Source of the DNA: Setoptus koraiensis
Lineage: Eukaryota > Arthropoda
Length of the DNA: 64,000 bases
Assembly (NCBI GenBank): GCA_048013815.1
Contig: CM106586.1
Span: 6,324,001 to 6,388,000 of the forward strand
Direction: 5' to 3'
The number at the start of each line of letters is the position of its first letter. Within the stretch, counting starts at the first letter, position 1. The notes beneath the pieces were generated by a model. That model was not told the origin of the DNA, searched no databases, and saw only the letters and a program-made list of their open reading frames with translations. This document shows positions 25,801 through 34,616 of this stretch, piece by piece. Made by a program: the position numbers and the translations under genes.

Positions 25801-26431
25801 GCAACATAACCCACCCTCCATAGCATCCTCCACCACTTCATCTAATCACAGAATATCTCCCAATCAAAAGATGATGAAGCAAGTTTCACCACCGACCAGT
25901 TCCAATCAAACCCAGCAGTTGGTCACAATAGCTTTAGGTGGCAACAAGCAAAAGTCTGCGCCCACTACAGAATGTTACCCATCCGATAAGACAATGACTA
26001 ATGTCAACAAGTGTTCTCAAAATGGCAACATTAAACAACCTCATTCTAGAACTTCAACTGGTAACATCAAGTCCACCAATCAGCTATCCTCGTTCAAGTC
26101 TTCCCCAAAAGGGCGCTTTTCTTCACCAGCAGACGCACTGACTACAAACTATGATAATAAAAAGACTAGTAAAACTAGAGATTTACCAGTGCCACCGCCT
26201 AGAAAGCGCGCCACGAATGATGCCCCCAGCCTGTCTAATCCAATAAAAGCTAGAGCATTGTTCCCCTGCAAGCCGGATAGGGAAGACGAACTGGGATTTG
26301 AGGAGGGAGAGATAATAGCTATTACAAGCGAACAAACTGATGATAGAGACTGGTGGCAAGGCTACATTGATGGTCACCCAGAAAGGCGAGGAGTTTTCCC
26401 TGCTATATTTGTTAAAATTCTACGCGATTAG
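22853..26431 (+). CDS. ASAP: ASAP-type Arf GTPase-activating protein (BAR-PH-ArfGAP-ANK-SH3)
   Basis: ASAP proteins stimulate GTP hydrolysis on Arf at membranes and link Arf to actin and adhesion signalling. One uninterrupted frame of 1192 codons. Domain order: BAR region at residues 1-340 with a Ser/Asn-rich insert near 180-235; PH about 377-470 (S-G-Y-L-L-K-K-S-E-G-K); ArfGAP zinc finger from Cys533 (Cys533, 536, 555, 558) with the catalytic arginine in G-I-H-R at 563; ankyrin repeats about 700-790; a long Ser/Pro-rich linker with L-P-V-P-P-P-R-K-R; SH3 at 1131-1192. The finger loop between the Cys pairs has 18 residues where human ASAP1 has 16. The gene has no intron, unlike its neighbours, though fully open. 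An AATAAA lies at 26466, 35 bp after the stop. A partial copy of its tail lies behind NDUFB2. Confidence 0.96.
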   Translation: MANSTSQITAREFIEKTREDINGNSPTAMSFFNKRLPHFKNTINSLDTSIELDRDNLVKMKKALKAMSNNVNAHLENDTNLCKVLEKLGASSISREEELEIGQAFIKFSIVASELSTVVKTLMQNLSNRVMFPLESMLKSDLKSINGDLKRPVDKALSDYESRLAKLEKDKKKKTHHLDKTKDNNNISTNSHQFRATQTSGSYQSEQPSSIELLSSDSIDSSLSTIADKEKRIFQLHLCDYLIRVNDIKTRKGVDLLQHLVEHFNAQATFFREGLKTIEHYSTYISELSQRLGELKIEQDEERKCLIELRNNLKASTPYLDINSGNKDRVDSNFTSDAAHDNTINSYNHISSDRRDSSIHGYSLHQLQGNLSYGFSKSGYLLKKSEGKMRVKAWHKRRCDITDGFLCIYHSDEAKTPTKLNLLTCQVKPVTGEEKKCFDLISYNRTYHFQVEDDSDLTAWVSVLINCKEGALKREFDNSQLQQQQSLLGIDQVDFSPGGSQRIRRIGTRKQNILHIQQTLISQVQALPGNNRCVDCSTTSNEPTWLSTNLGVLTCIECSGIHRDLGVQISRIQSLTLDNIGTSQLLIAHNMGNDVFNEVFEAQLNDPTRASLNDIQKPKPNSSMEQRCEFIRAKYMHRKFCTKVHTDEASQVARLRKAIVDNDLKHLLQIFGEGVDLASYLTLTDSESPSGSCPSKSDTNNDLNETSLHLVIHNQANQGTKNVASKSALHILDFIIQNSRTLNRQNVLGETALHYCIKYNQPESMKLLLRTGADLNIKDSSGFTPLEMARMSSLDYFVELLEQAIQNKKSMFDNVYSDRGISFSTNTESSCEDSSDDEQITRMEKSRSDKVYVGVNRSRRDSTDNAISQQRRIANEVAAFHAQSAEKKKAQVHRLRSSDSGGSPPTLSPVATSPEADVKLSDENDDSLVCDSGSPNSIINRLHARTPSDPIVRKTLVNPSPRSDSTPSPNHNISSLVIPSSSPQHNPPSIASSTTSSNHRISPNQKMMKQVSPPTSSNQTQQLVTIALGGNKQKSAPTTECYPSDKTMTNVNKCSQNGNIKQPHSRTSTGNIKSTNQLSSFKSSPKGRFSSPADALTTNYDNKKTSKTRDLPVPPPRKRATNDAPSLSNPIKARALFPCKPDREDELGFEEGEIIAITSEQTDDRDWWQGYIDGHPERRGVFPAIFVKILRD

Positions 26432-26465
26432 AAGCATGAATATTGTCGATCGTACGAATAGACTT

Positions 26466-26471
26466 AATAAA
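26466..26471 (+). terminator. Poly(A) signal AATAAA of ASAP
   Basis: AATAAA lies 35 bp after the ASAP stop. The duplicated copy of this stretch behind NDUFB2 reads AGTAAA, so the signal is lost there. Confidence 0.6.
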
Positions 26472-26548
26472 TCCATCCAATTAACCATTTTAGAGTCCTA
26501 GCATGTTGTTAATCGGTAACCTCCATCCATCAAGGTTGAGTTACTACT

Positions 26549-26815
26549 GGTCTCTTAATTGCTGGATCACAACCACATCTGACACTTCGGTAGAATTTAA
26601 TAAATTCATATAAAATGCTCAGCACGAATGAGGCCGAACAAGATAAGGTTAGTGCTATTGTGATAGAGATAGTAAATTGATAGCGATGAAAAGTTATTAA
26701 ATTCTAGAATCTATTTCATTCATTCGATTAGTTAATGAAAGCAAAAATCGATGCTTCTAATGTGATGATACTCACACAGAACTGTCTAGAATGAGGTCTC
26801 TAAACAAAAGGTGGA
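26549..26815 (-). pseudogene. Fragment of the SLC31 copper transporter gene
   Basis: The sequence matches, with scattered substitutions and one insertion of about 30 bp, the segment 35,135-35,380 of the copper transporter gene in the same orientation. It covers the start of that gene's second coding exon (the R-C-G-C-D-P region), the whole intron, and most of the first exon. Because the intron is kept, it is a DNA-level copy. Membrane segments 2 and 3 are absent, so it cannot encode a transporter. Confidence 0.9.
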
Positions 26816-26848
26816 GCAACAACGAGTACTGGAGAAAGTTTTATTTTT

Positions 26849-27378
26849 GGGAGAGGGAGAAAAAATCTCCCCCTCCCGTTTCAAACTCGGGGAAGGGGAG
26901 AGGGCATCTCCCCCTCCCTCTCCCGCTCGGGGAGACGGGAGAGGGCATCTCACTCTCCCTCTCCCGCTCGGGGAGATGAGAGAGGGCATCTCCCGGGGAG
27001 AAATCCGTCTCCCGGGGAGAGCCCGGGGAGACGATTTCTCCTTCAGACACTGCAACAGGCTCACTAGTTTCACCCATATTCAGCAATTGACGAGGACAAT
27101 TAACAGTGGACACTGATATTTTGCCAAAAAAACCAGTGAGTTGTCGTGGCGAGTGCCATGCTGACGAGATCGTCTCCCCGGGCTCTCCCCGGGAGACGGA
27201 TTTCTCCCCGGGAGATTCCCTCTCCCGTCTCCCCGAGCGGGAGAGGGAGAGGGAGATTCCCTCTCCCCCTCCCAAAGCGGGAGACGGGAGGGGGAGACTC
27301 CCTCTTCCCTCTCTTGACAGCGGGAGGGGGAGATTTTTTCTCCCTCTCCCCTCTATACACAGCGGGAGGGGGAGATCG
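26849..27378. repeat. GC-rich foldback element with long inverted arms
   Basis: Two arms of roughly 190 bp in inverted orientation (about 26849-27040 and 27170-27350) enclose a spacer of about 130 bp of ordinary composition. The outermost 30 bases (26849-26878 and 27321-27350) are perfect reverse complements, and so are about 46 bases next to the spacer. Arms are built from repeated modules such as CTCCCGCTCGGGGAGA and CCCGGGGAGA. The element stands out sharply in AT-rich DNA. It keeps frames open on both strands, but none has a domain. Foldback or MITE-like origin is an inference; no target-site duplication or transposase is seen. Confidence 0.85.
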
Positions 27379-27529
27379 AAAATTCCTTTTTCAAAACTGG
27401 CGCCATTTTAGAACCAATCAATTTTGTCTCTCGGTGTCACCTTGATAACAATCATCGAAAAAAAAAAATATATATAATAAATATTATTAACATTGTTACA
27501 TAACATTGGTGCTAGAAGTGGTAAATACA

Positions 27530-27862
27530 ATGATGCGATTTCGGGCCTTATTCGCCAGAGCCCACGTTCGCAAGGCTGTTCAATCCAGGACATTGTATAC
27601 GGATCAAATATACCCCTACCCAGAGAAATATGCAAACACAGTTAGATATCCCAGTCAAGCACTATATAGGGAGACATGGGTTTATCCTTCGTGGTCAAAA
27701 AATGATGACAAGTGGGCCTTCTTTATGAATACTATGATGTGGACCATATTAACTATTTTCGCTCTCAATGATGGAAAGAATTTATTGGGCCACTACGACA
27801 TACCTGATCCCTCAATCTGGTCAGATGAAGAATTGGGCATACCACCTGACGATGAGGAATGA
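27530..27862 (+). CDS. NDUFB2: NADH dehydrogenase 1 beta subcomplex subunit 2 (complex I, AGGG)
   Basis: NDUFB2 is an accessory subunit of the membrane arm of mitochondrial complex I. The frame from ATG at 27530 gives 110 residues (human about 105). The C-terminus carries the family signature almost intact: L-G-H-Y-D-I-P-D-P-S-I-W-S-D-E-E-L-G-I-P-P-D-D-E-E. A membrane segment lies at about residues 63-82 (W-A-F-F-M-N-T-M-M-W-T-I-L). The N-terminal 30 residues are rich in Arg and lack acidic residues, as expected for a mitochondrial import signal. A second ATG directly follows the first, so the exact start is uncertain by one residue. The gene is intronless and sits between the foldback element and a duplicated ASAP tail, which provides the AATAAA at 27920. 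Confidence 0.96.
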   Translation: MMRFRALFARAHVRKAVQSRTLYTDQIYPYPEKYANTVRYPSQALYRETWVYPSWSKNDDKWAFFMNTMMWTILTIFALNDGKNLLGHYDIPDPSIWSDEELGIPPDDEE

Positions 27863-27871
27863 AGTATGCTA

Positions 27872-28033
27872 ACCGCCCAGAAAGCGCGCCACTGATGATG
27901 CCCCCAGCCTGTCTAGTCCAATAAAAGCTAGAGCATTGTTAGACTTAGTAAATCCATTCAACTAACCATCGTAGAGTCTTAGCGTGCTGTTAATCGGTAT
28001 CTTCCATCCATCAAGGTTGAGTCACTACTTGTT
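27872..28033 (+). pseudogene. Duplicated tail of ASAP (coding piece plus 3' UTR)
   Basis: 27872-27935 matches ASAP coding DNA at about 26194-26261 (the P-R-K-R-A...P-I-K-A-R-A-L segment), and about 27936-28033 matches the ASAP 3' flank at 26460-26550; the SH3-coding piece between them is missing. It starts 10 bp after the NDUFB2 stop codon, so it now forms the 3' end of NDUFB2. Confidence 0.9.
27920..27925 (+). terminator. Poly(A) signal of NDUFB2 inside the ASAP copy
   Basis: AATAAA lies 58 bp after the NDUFB2 stop. In ASAP the same bases are codons for Asn-Pro-Ile-Lys (reading CCAATAAAA). Use as a poly(A) signal is inferred from position. Confidence 0.5.
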
Positions 28034-28318
28034 GAATTTGGGCGCGCGACAAGTCGATTTCCGAAAATAAGCAACTCACATCATCAGCAAAAGTCGACGA
28101 TGTTGTAAACACAAAAAACTATGTCTAGGTCGCACCGACTTTTTATATTTTTTTTACTTTCTCAACTAACACAACGCGTGTGTTAGAATGAAAGCCAAAT
28201 ATGAGAGAAACAGCGTCAACAATCCAAGGCGATTAACACTTGATTATTGATATTCATATCTCTAGTCATCGATCATTATATATTAATATTGAGTAGTTTA
28301 CATTAGATTATGAAAAAT

Positions 28319-30770
28319 TTAATCAGAACCGTCGTCGTCAGTCATAAGATCTGAATCCTCGACTGCACTGTCCTCTTCATAGTTGATTTCTGCCTCCTCA
28401 TCAGGTATGTCCCACAGATAAGCCGGAGGCTCTGCACAAACACGGGCTGGCTTCACTTCAACCTGAAGTTAGATGAGAATATAGTGTGGAAATTAGATAG
28501 TACCTCGGGAAAAAGCAATTGTGTGCGACTATCAGTAATATCAAGGTTTCATAACTTACTTTGGTTAAACGCTGAATGATACAATCAACATAAGAATCGC
28601 TCCTCACTACAATAGTATAGGTGTAACTTCCTGGTCTATGAGGGGCTGTAAACTTTAATTCAAACTCTTCTTTTTCTACTAAACTAGTAACTAGTAGCGG
28701 TGCTGTCACTAAAGCATGACGTTTTCTATCCACTAGATACACCCACCAGTATTCTTGTTTATCATCTGGAAAATAAGGACAATGAACGGAATGTGATTTC
28801 TTGGATTTAGACTCGAAAACTTTTTGTTTCTTGATGACCCTCTCCTGGAATCTGTCCCACTCCTCCTCGTCGTCACTTGGATTAGAAGTATCGTTAGTAA
28901 CTACCTCTTCCTTCTCTACATCCTGTTTTACAGGGGGTTTTTCATCTGGGATATCTAAATCTTTCTCTGAGGCAACAGAGCCTGTTTCTATTGATTCTTT
29001 ATCATCACCTTCCTCTTGGGACGACTCCGAGGCTTTCTTCGAAATTATTTCGTAATCCTTGAGAAGCTTTTGGTCCTCGGCCCCCTTCACAAGATCATTT
29101 TGTTTGTTTTTTAATTTATTACTCTTCTTACTTCCTTTACCTTTGATGCCGCCTCCAAACTTTCTATTCTTCTTTTTCTCTTTCTTCTCCCAGACTCTCC
29201 TATTGCTCTCTGAAGGTTGCTTTGCCTTTACATTGCAGTCCGATTGATTCTCTTGGTCTTGGCTTGAGCTATTGCAATCACCGAATGCATTCATATCTGA
29301 TGTTTTATTCTCTCCGGTGTCGAACAAATCACCCATAGATTTACGTGTCAGATTTACAGTAACGGTTACAATAGATCCAGCGGTTATAATACCAGGGTCT
29401 TCATCGTCCAGAACTTCGATTTTGGTTGCCACGTCAACATATGGCATCTGCGACATAACGAGCCTTATGTCGTTATACTGTTCGTCAGAGTAATTCTTCA
29501 GCAATGGTCTCCTGTCAGCTTCTTTCATGCGAGCTAACTGTTCTATGCTTTTAATTTTCTTCTTTTTGCTGGCGAAATGTCTTAGGGTGTCGTTCGTGAA
29601 ATGAGGTAACTGTAGTAGAGGACTTTCGAATTCCCACAATGCCTGAATGATCATGGGTCCTAACTTCATTGCATTCTCTAGTGTAACTAGACTTGGTATT
29701 TTAGAGATCCTACCCGATAGGGCTAATGTAATCAGTTGTGCCACACATTGCACAAACTCCTGCAGCAAATATGGACATTTTTTAATTATTAGGCATCTAT
29801 CTAATTCTAGTGTTTGCTGAGGTAGCTTCATTCTACTAATATGAGCATGGATTATAGCTCGACTCTTGATACTATAACTAAAACAGAGAGGTCTCTCCTT
29901 GTTTTTCTCTCCCAATTTAGGCAACTCTCTAATAAGATGAGGGACTTCTTGGTTGTCTGTAGGCCTCTCGATAACTTCGGCGTTGTGGCTTTTTGCGAAC
30001 TCCAAACTAGCTGCTAAGATCATCAGGACTCTTTTAAGAACCATGTGGGGTGTCTTGTGTATAAAATAGTAATAGAGTTCAGATGTGTTTAAAAGTACTT
30101 TATCACAGCCAAATTTCACGGATCGGTACCACCAAACACCAACAGATACGGGAAGTGCAACCATAAAAATGAGCGCATATATTCCTAGAACAACAAAAGA
30201 ATTTTCTCTTTCAACAATCCAAGAGGGCAAAGCAATGCCAAATGATGTTGCGCCTGGTCCATCTGGATTGCCATAAGTTTGCCAATTTTTGCGCGCCTCT
30301 GGATCTGTCAAAGCTCTATAAGCTCTGAGCATCTCATGAAATTTGTCGGCATCACCTGTCTCTTTATCGGGATGATAAATCAAAGATAACTTCCTATAAG
30401 CCTTTTTAATTTCAGCTTCAGTGGCGTCAGGGCTTACGCCCATAATATCAAATGGGTCCCAATTAACATTGTCGTGTTGAATATTTGCGCATTTGTAGGC
30501 GGTTGCAGTAAATGCTACCCATCCCAATATTAGTAATATCCTAATGATTCGTCTTTTGGTTTTTTTCCATTTGTCGTGTGTTCTTAGATGTTGCTTCTTA
30601 TTAGTACAACCCTGGCATCGGCACTGTTTCTCATCTGATTTAACCTCATCTTGATCATCTGATGGCCACAGATAATAGGTCGATGGTATTATTATCAATG
30701 CTAAGAAAGATAATAAAAAATAGAAGAAGGTCGCGCCGCTTTCATCATAATTAAACTTTGCTCGTGCCAT
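28319..30770 (-). CDS. SEC63: SEC63, J-domain subunit of the ER translocon
   Basis: SEC63 sits in the ER membrane, binds the Sec61 channel and recruits BiP through its luminal J domain during protein import. Two exons: 30770-28560 and 28462-28319, joined across a 97-bp intron (GTAAGT...TTCAG), giving 784 residues (human 760). Membrane segments lie near residues 15-33, 77-95 and 190-212. The J domain, about residues 103-168, follows the second segment and carries the essential H-P-D (I-Y-H-P-D-K-E-T-G-D). The Brl (Sec63) region follows, ending in the conserved S-Y-T-Y-T-I-V-V-R-S-D-S-Y. An unusual Lys- and Glu-rich insert occupies about 500-640. The last exon encodes the acidic tail (D-E-E-A-E...D-L-M-T-D-D-D) that contacts Sec62 in other animals. 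The start was set at M-A-R-A-K because upstream codons lack an ATG. Confidence 0.97.
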
Positions 30771-31276
30771 ACTAAATATCAATAATAATAATGTAATCGA
30801 TGATGTTAATTATTTGAAGTATAATAATAGATATAATATAGTAAGTTAACGGTAATAATGATAATACATGACACGACAACCATATGTAGATGTAGAAATA
30901 GTCAAGTGAGCTCTGTTGACTTGATAGCCGATCTGACTATCCGTTCCAAATTTCTTCTTCTGCGAGCAAACACACCAATGACAGACGAACAGACGCACAG
31001 GCCAGAGTTTTAACCTGGAAAAGAGTGACGCACTAACAATATTGGTGTGTAGAATAAGATAATCAGCACACGTTGCATTCTGGCATCAGACTGTATTCGC
31101 ATATTTACACTCACAGGATACGAACAAATCAATACTATTACAGCTAAATATTACTATATTTTTTAATCTCACAATTGATGTTTGAAGATAAACAATTCAA
31201 GTCTATTACACACAGCAGTAGATCTGGAATCAATAATACAGATCCATCCTATTGTAAGTCTATCTTAAGTAGACTG

Positions 31277-33217
31277 TCACTCCAGCTTGACGTGAATATT
31301 GATGCGGTGCCAGGAATTGTTTACCACACCTCTCAAGTTCCAAATTGTTTCAGCTCTCTCAGGTTGGCTGTTGTTGGCTGAATCAACGGCACGACATAAT
31401 ATTGTCATCTCACCATTGCCCTTGTTGCAAATCGATTCATTTACTGGTACCTCTACCGACCACCTGCACCACGACCAGGTCCTGTTGCGTTTCTCAAGCA
31501 CTTCTTCTAGATTGCCACGATTGGGGTCCTCGGCTATATTTGCCGTTATCCAAGTAGTCCCATTGTCGATGGACACATCAACTCTTAGAATATTCTTGCC
31601 TCCGCCACTGTAAGCGTAACCCTGAACATCTAAAGAGGCAGTTTTTCCAGGGCTCTTCTTAAGAATAACAGTTTGGTTATTGATAGGTTGACATATTGCC
31701 GATTGTACAGGCATTTCCTGAATAGATATACTTTTATCATATTGCACATTGAACATATCTATGTTAGGTGAAAACGATTTATAGTCATTTCGCTGCCAGT
31801 GACTAGGACTTTCTTCGGAGCTGAACACTATCCTTTTGAGCCACTTAACGCACCGAGCACCAGCAATACCTGGAGCTATAAATCTCAACGGAAATCCGTG
31901 ATCTCTTGTTAATGGTTGACCGTTCATTTCATAGGCTAGTATCACATCCATCATAGGATTGAATGTGACATCGGCTGTGACAGAGGCTCCGTACGACTGT
32001 CCACTCATGTCACAATCTAATCCCTCTAGTTGTACATGTTTTATTTTATTTATCAATTCAATGTTGCTCCTGATATTCAAATAGTCTAACAGATCAACGA
32101 ATCTTACTCCAGTCCAAGATGCATTACCTATGGCGCCAACTTTCCAATCTAGACCTTTGATTTCTTTTATCTTTCAATGAAATTCAGTGTAGATTGATAT
32201 CAGGTATTCAGTTTAACAACTACTCGCAAGATCTACTCATATATCGTCACTTACCTTCTTAAGATCAGTTCGCCTATTCCCTGAGCATTGCATAACTGCA
32301 TCGACAGTATACGGCTCAAATTTGGATTTTAGTTCATCCAGTGTGAGTTGGGCGAGGAGTTTCTCATTAGAGCCGCTTCCATCTTCAATATAAATTTCGA
32401 GATTGTAATCGTCTAGATCAACCTCGGGCACCGGCAAATGATTTCTGACAAAAAAGATATCTACTGGAGTGATGTAGGATCGAGTCAGAAGCTCAGGTGG
32501 AGTTTCAGCGTTGAATGGCTCCCGACTAAGCACTGTGAGCAGTTCAGATCGTTTAGGTTCGTCGGAATAAGGATTTAAAGATGAATCCTGTTGAATTGAT
32601 GGCTTTTTATTCTCTCCATCAGCATTTTTCTTAACTAGGCCGATCTTGTATTGTGCTAGTAAACTCTGTACCTCATCTTTCTTATGGAATTGATAAGTCT
32701 CCCAAAATGGTCCAACATCACCACCTGCTCCCATCAAAATCGTATGGCTTCCACCAGGATGATGTTTGATAAAATCTGTTATATCATAGACTGAACCGTC
32801 ATATGTTATCCAAACACCTTTTTCAAGATTGTTGTGAAACGACACTTCTTCCAGAGTGTATTCTGTGTCGTCTTCTATGGATCTGTCGGAAGTCTTTGGT
32901 TGCGGTATTTCAGTGGTGATTTTTTGGATTGTGTCTACTCTTTTCAGTTTCAGATAAGTGATGCCGCCAGCGAAAAGGAGTAGCGAACTGACTAGTGTTT
33001 CATTTTTCCAAGATTTTTTGTGTTTTTCATCATTAACTGTCCCATTCCCATTAGCGAGACCTCTATAGCTGATTGATTTAACAAAGTTATCATTTGCCTG
33101 AAGCAAGCAGGCGTCTCTACGAAAAGACTGCAGACTCCTTTCGGTTCGGTTGTGTGAAAATTTATCGAAGGAGTTAAAACGACTTATGATTCTTCTGATA
33201 ATTTGTATCCTAGCCAT
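31277..33217 (-). CDS. SUOX: Sulfite oxidase, mitochondrial
   Basis: Sulfite oxidase converts sulfite to sulfate in the mitochondrial intermembrane space, the last step of cysteine breakdown, passing electrons from molybdenum through heme to cytochrome c. Two exons: 33217-32255 and 32170-31277 with an 84-bp intron; 618 residues (human 545). The N-terminus is Arg-rich and lacks acidic residues (import signal), followed by a membrane-like stretch near residue 80. Cytochrome b5 domain at about 113-195 with the heme motif H-H-P-G-G and second ligand in Y-Q-F-H-K-K. The molybdopterin domain has the metal-binding cysteine (Cys311 in M-Q-C-S-G-N-R-R). The C-terminal dimerisation domain carries V-Q-G-Y-A-Y-S-G-G-G and I-W-N-L-R-G-V. 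All key residues are present. SEC63 follows downstream on the same strand. Confidence 0.97.
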
Positions 33218-33380
33218 AAGAAGATGACAATACTCAGGGGCCAATTGTTTTTTGGTGTAAGTCGAATGAAAACTCAAAAGAATAATGGCCTTCGCGTTAC
33301 CGAAAGTTCACAACTCGCATTCATACTTTACTTGTCAATCATACTGACAGCGCTAAACAGCTGATTTGATCCACCAGCAT

Positions 33381-33696
33381 CGCAATCGGCAAAAAAGTGA
33401 TCGACCAGAAGATTGTATTACGATTATTATAACTATTTGATAATGAGGATCCACGAGAGAGAGAGAGATTATTTAAAGACAGTTTTACATCGTATATACG
33501 GGAAATTTTTGGGCCTACGTGCGTTTATTAGGAAACAAATCAATAATATATTCTTGAGATTCATATATGAAACAGAGCAATTCAATGATGTAGGAGAGTT
33601 GCTTGAGATATTAGGGAGGTGAGTTATCAACAATGAAGAGCAGGTGGCTCGTTGTGTATCAAGTCCCCATTTTCACGTAGCGACATTTGAGGGAAG
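33381..33696 (+). pseudogene. Chimeric broken copy of PP2A B56
   Basis: 33381-33618 matches the B56 exon-1 end (source at about 19795-20035 on the other strand), including '[11 protein letters not shown]' coding DNA. It has in-frame stops and a 2-bp GA insertion in the RERERD codons. It then keeps about 20 bp of the B56 intron (GTGAGTTATCAACAATGAA) and jumps directly to a piece of exon 2 coding for A-R-C-V-S-S-P-H-F. It ends in two copies of AGCGACATTTGAGGGA. The 69-codon open frame inside it is not a functional gene. Confidence 0.9.
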
Positions 33697-33774
33697 CGAC
33701 ATTTGAGGGAATATTACTGTATGTATTATATTATGTTGTTGTTGTATTGTATTACATTATTATTTTATATATGA

Positions 33775-33972
33775 TTATCCATGGTGTTTAGGTGCCTCGT
33801 GGATTATGACTGGATGGTGATTCTTGGCCAAAAGAGCGCCCAAGATAAATCCTTTGATGAACTTTTTACTTGCCGCTGATGTCAGATCGTTGAATGCTAC
33901 GGCTAGCACTAGGGCCACCAAAAGGAAACGGCACAATAATCGCATGTTGAAACTCATTGATATGAAACTCAT
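33775..33972 (-). CDS. Small secreted cationic, His-rich peptide precursor
   Basis: A complete frame from ATG at 33972 (or, better, the third ATG at 33945) to TAA at 33775; 65 or 56 residues. The 56-residue version begins with a textbook signal peptide (M-R-L-L-C-R-F-L-L-V-A-L-V-L-A-V-A-F), with cleavage expected near L-T-S-A. The predicted mature part has about 31 residues and no cysteine: a cationic amphipathic stretch K-K-F-I-K-G-F-I-L-G-A-L-L-A-K followed by a His-rich tail ending K-H-H-G. Small arthropod secreted peptides with this layout include antimicrobial and cuticle-associated ones, but I recognise no family. Shortness is the main reason for caution. Confidence 0.55.
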   Translation of the reverse strand: MSFISMSFNMRLLCRFLLVALVLAVAFNDLTSAASKKFIKGFILGALLAKNHHPVIIHEAPKHHG

Positions 33973-34191
33973 TTTGAATCGACTTTTTGGTGCTTTAAAA
34001 CTTCTAATATGAATATTAAGGTAGTATTGAGGCTCTTGTTATTACTTTATATTTGTTGCAAATAACGATGATATTGCAGTTATCAATTGATGTGTAAACT
34101 TGACTTGCTTCTTGTCTACTGAGATACCTGACTCGGGAATATCGCACTTTTAAGAGATTTTTCAAGTTACTATTTCATCTAAAGTACTCAC

Positions 34192-34522
34192 CTCCCGTCA
34201 ATAGCGAAGCGTTGGGTGATTGGTATAAAACCGCGAAGGTGTTACCTTGAGAATATTTGAACCAGGCACCGAAGGCGTCATGGTACAAAATGTTCTGTTG
34301 TGTTGTGCAAAAGTTAAGAGCTAGAACTGGTTTTGATGATCCAACAATCTTTAAAAACCAGACAGTTACTGCGGTAACAATAGCGTTCAATGAATCATGT
34401 GTGTTATCAACTTGTTTCCCAACATTTGATTGATGATAAGTGATGAGACAATGACATTGTATCGACACCAAGACAACGATTACAACGAATGATTTGATGG
34501 TGACAAATGGAGCCACTTTCAC
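34192..34522 (-). CDS. First exon of a secreted protein, unrecognised
   Basis: From ATG at 34522, 110 codons run to a consensus splice donor (G|GTGAGT) after 34192; without splicing the frame stops four codons later. The N-terminus is a signal peptide (V-T-I-K-S-F-V-V-I-V-V-L-V-S-I-Q-C). The rest has two Cys at most after cleavage, one N-glycosylation-like N-A-S near the end, and no motif I recognise. The following exon was not found: the next frame at 33775-33972 has its own ATG and signal peptide. The first 7 codons lie inside one arm of a strong inverted repeat, which is unusual and may mean that this 5' end was itself duplicated. Confidence 0.45.
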
Positions 34523-34616
34523 TTTAATCTCCAGCTAACTGTGCAGGTCATCACTGAACGTAATTGATGACCTGTACAGTTAGCTGGAGATCAAAGTGAG
34601 AGTGGCTCCATTTGTC
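34502..34616. repeat. 52-bp-arm inverted repeat (long hairpin)
   Basis: 34502-34553 and 34565-34616 are reverse complements with three mismatches in 52, separated by 11 bases. A shorter third copy of the inner part (CCTGCACAGTTAGC) follows at 34625-34638. A transcript would fold into a nearly perfect 52-bp stem. The left arm overlaps the start codon and first codons of the secreted-protein frame on the minus strand. Confidence 0.95.

Noticed and set aside
26786-27445. Several frames of 60-144 codons through the GC-rich foldback
   Set aside because: The arms contain few stop-forming triplets on either strand; the products are Pro/Arg/Gly/Ser/Glu repeats without a domain.
33413-33622. Apparent 69-codon B56-like gene
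   Set aside because: It is the open part of a broken copy of B56, with stops and an insertion.
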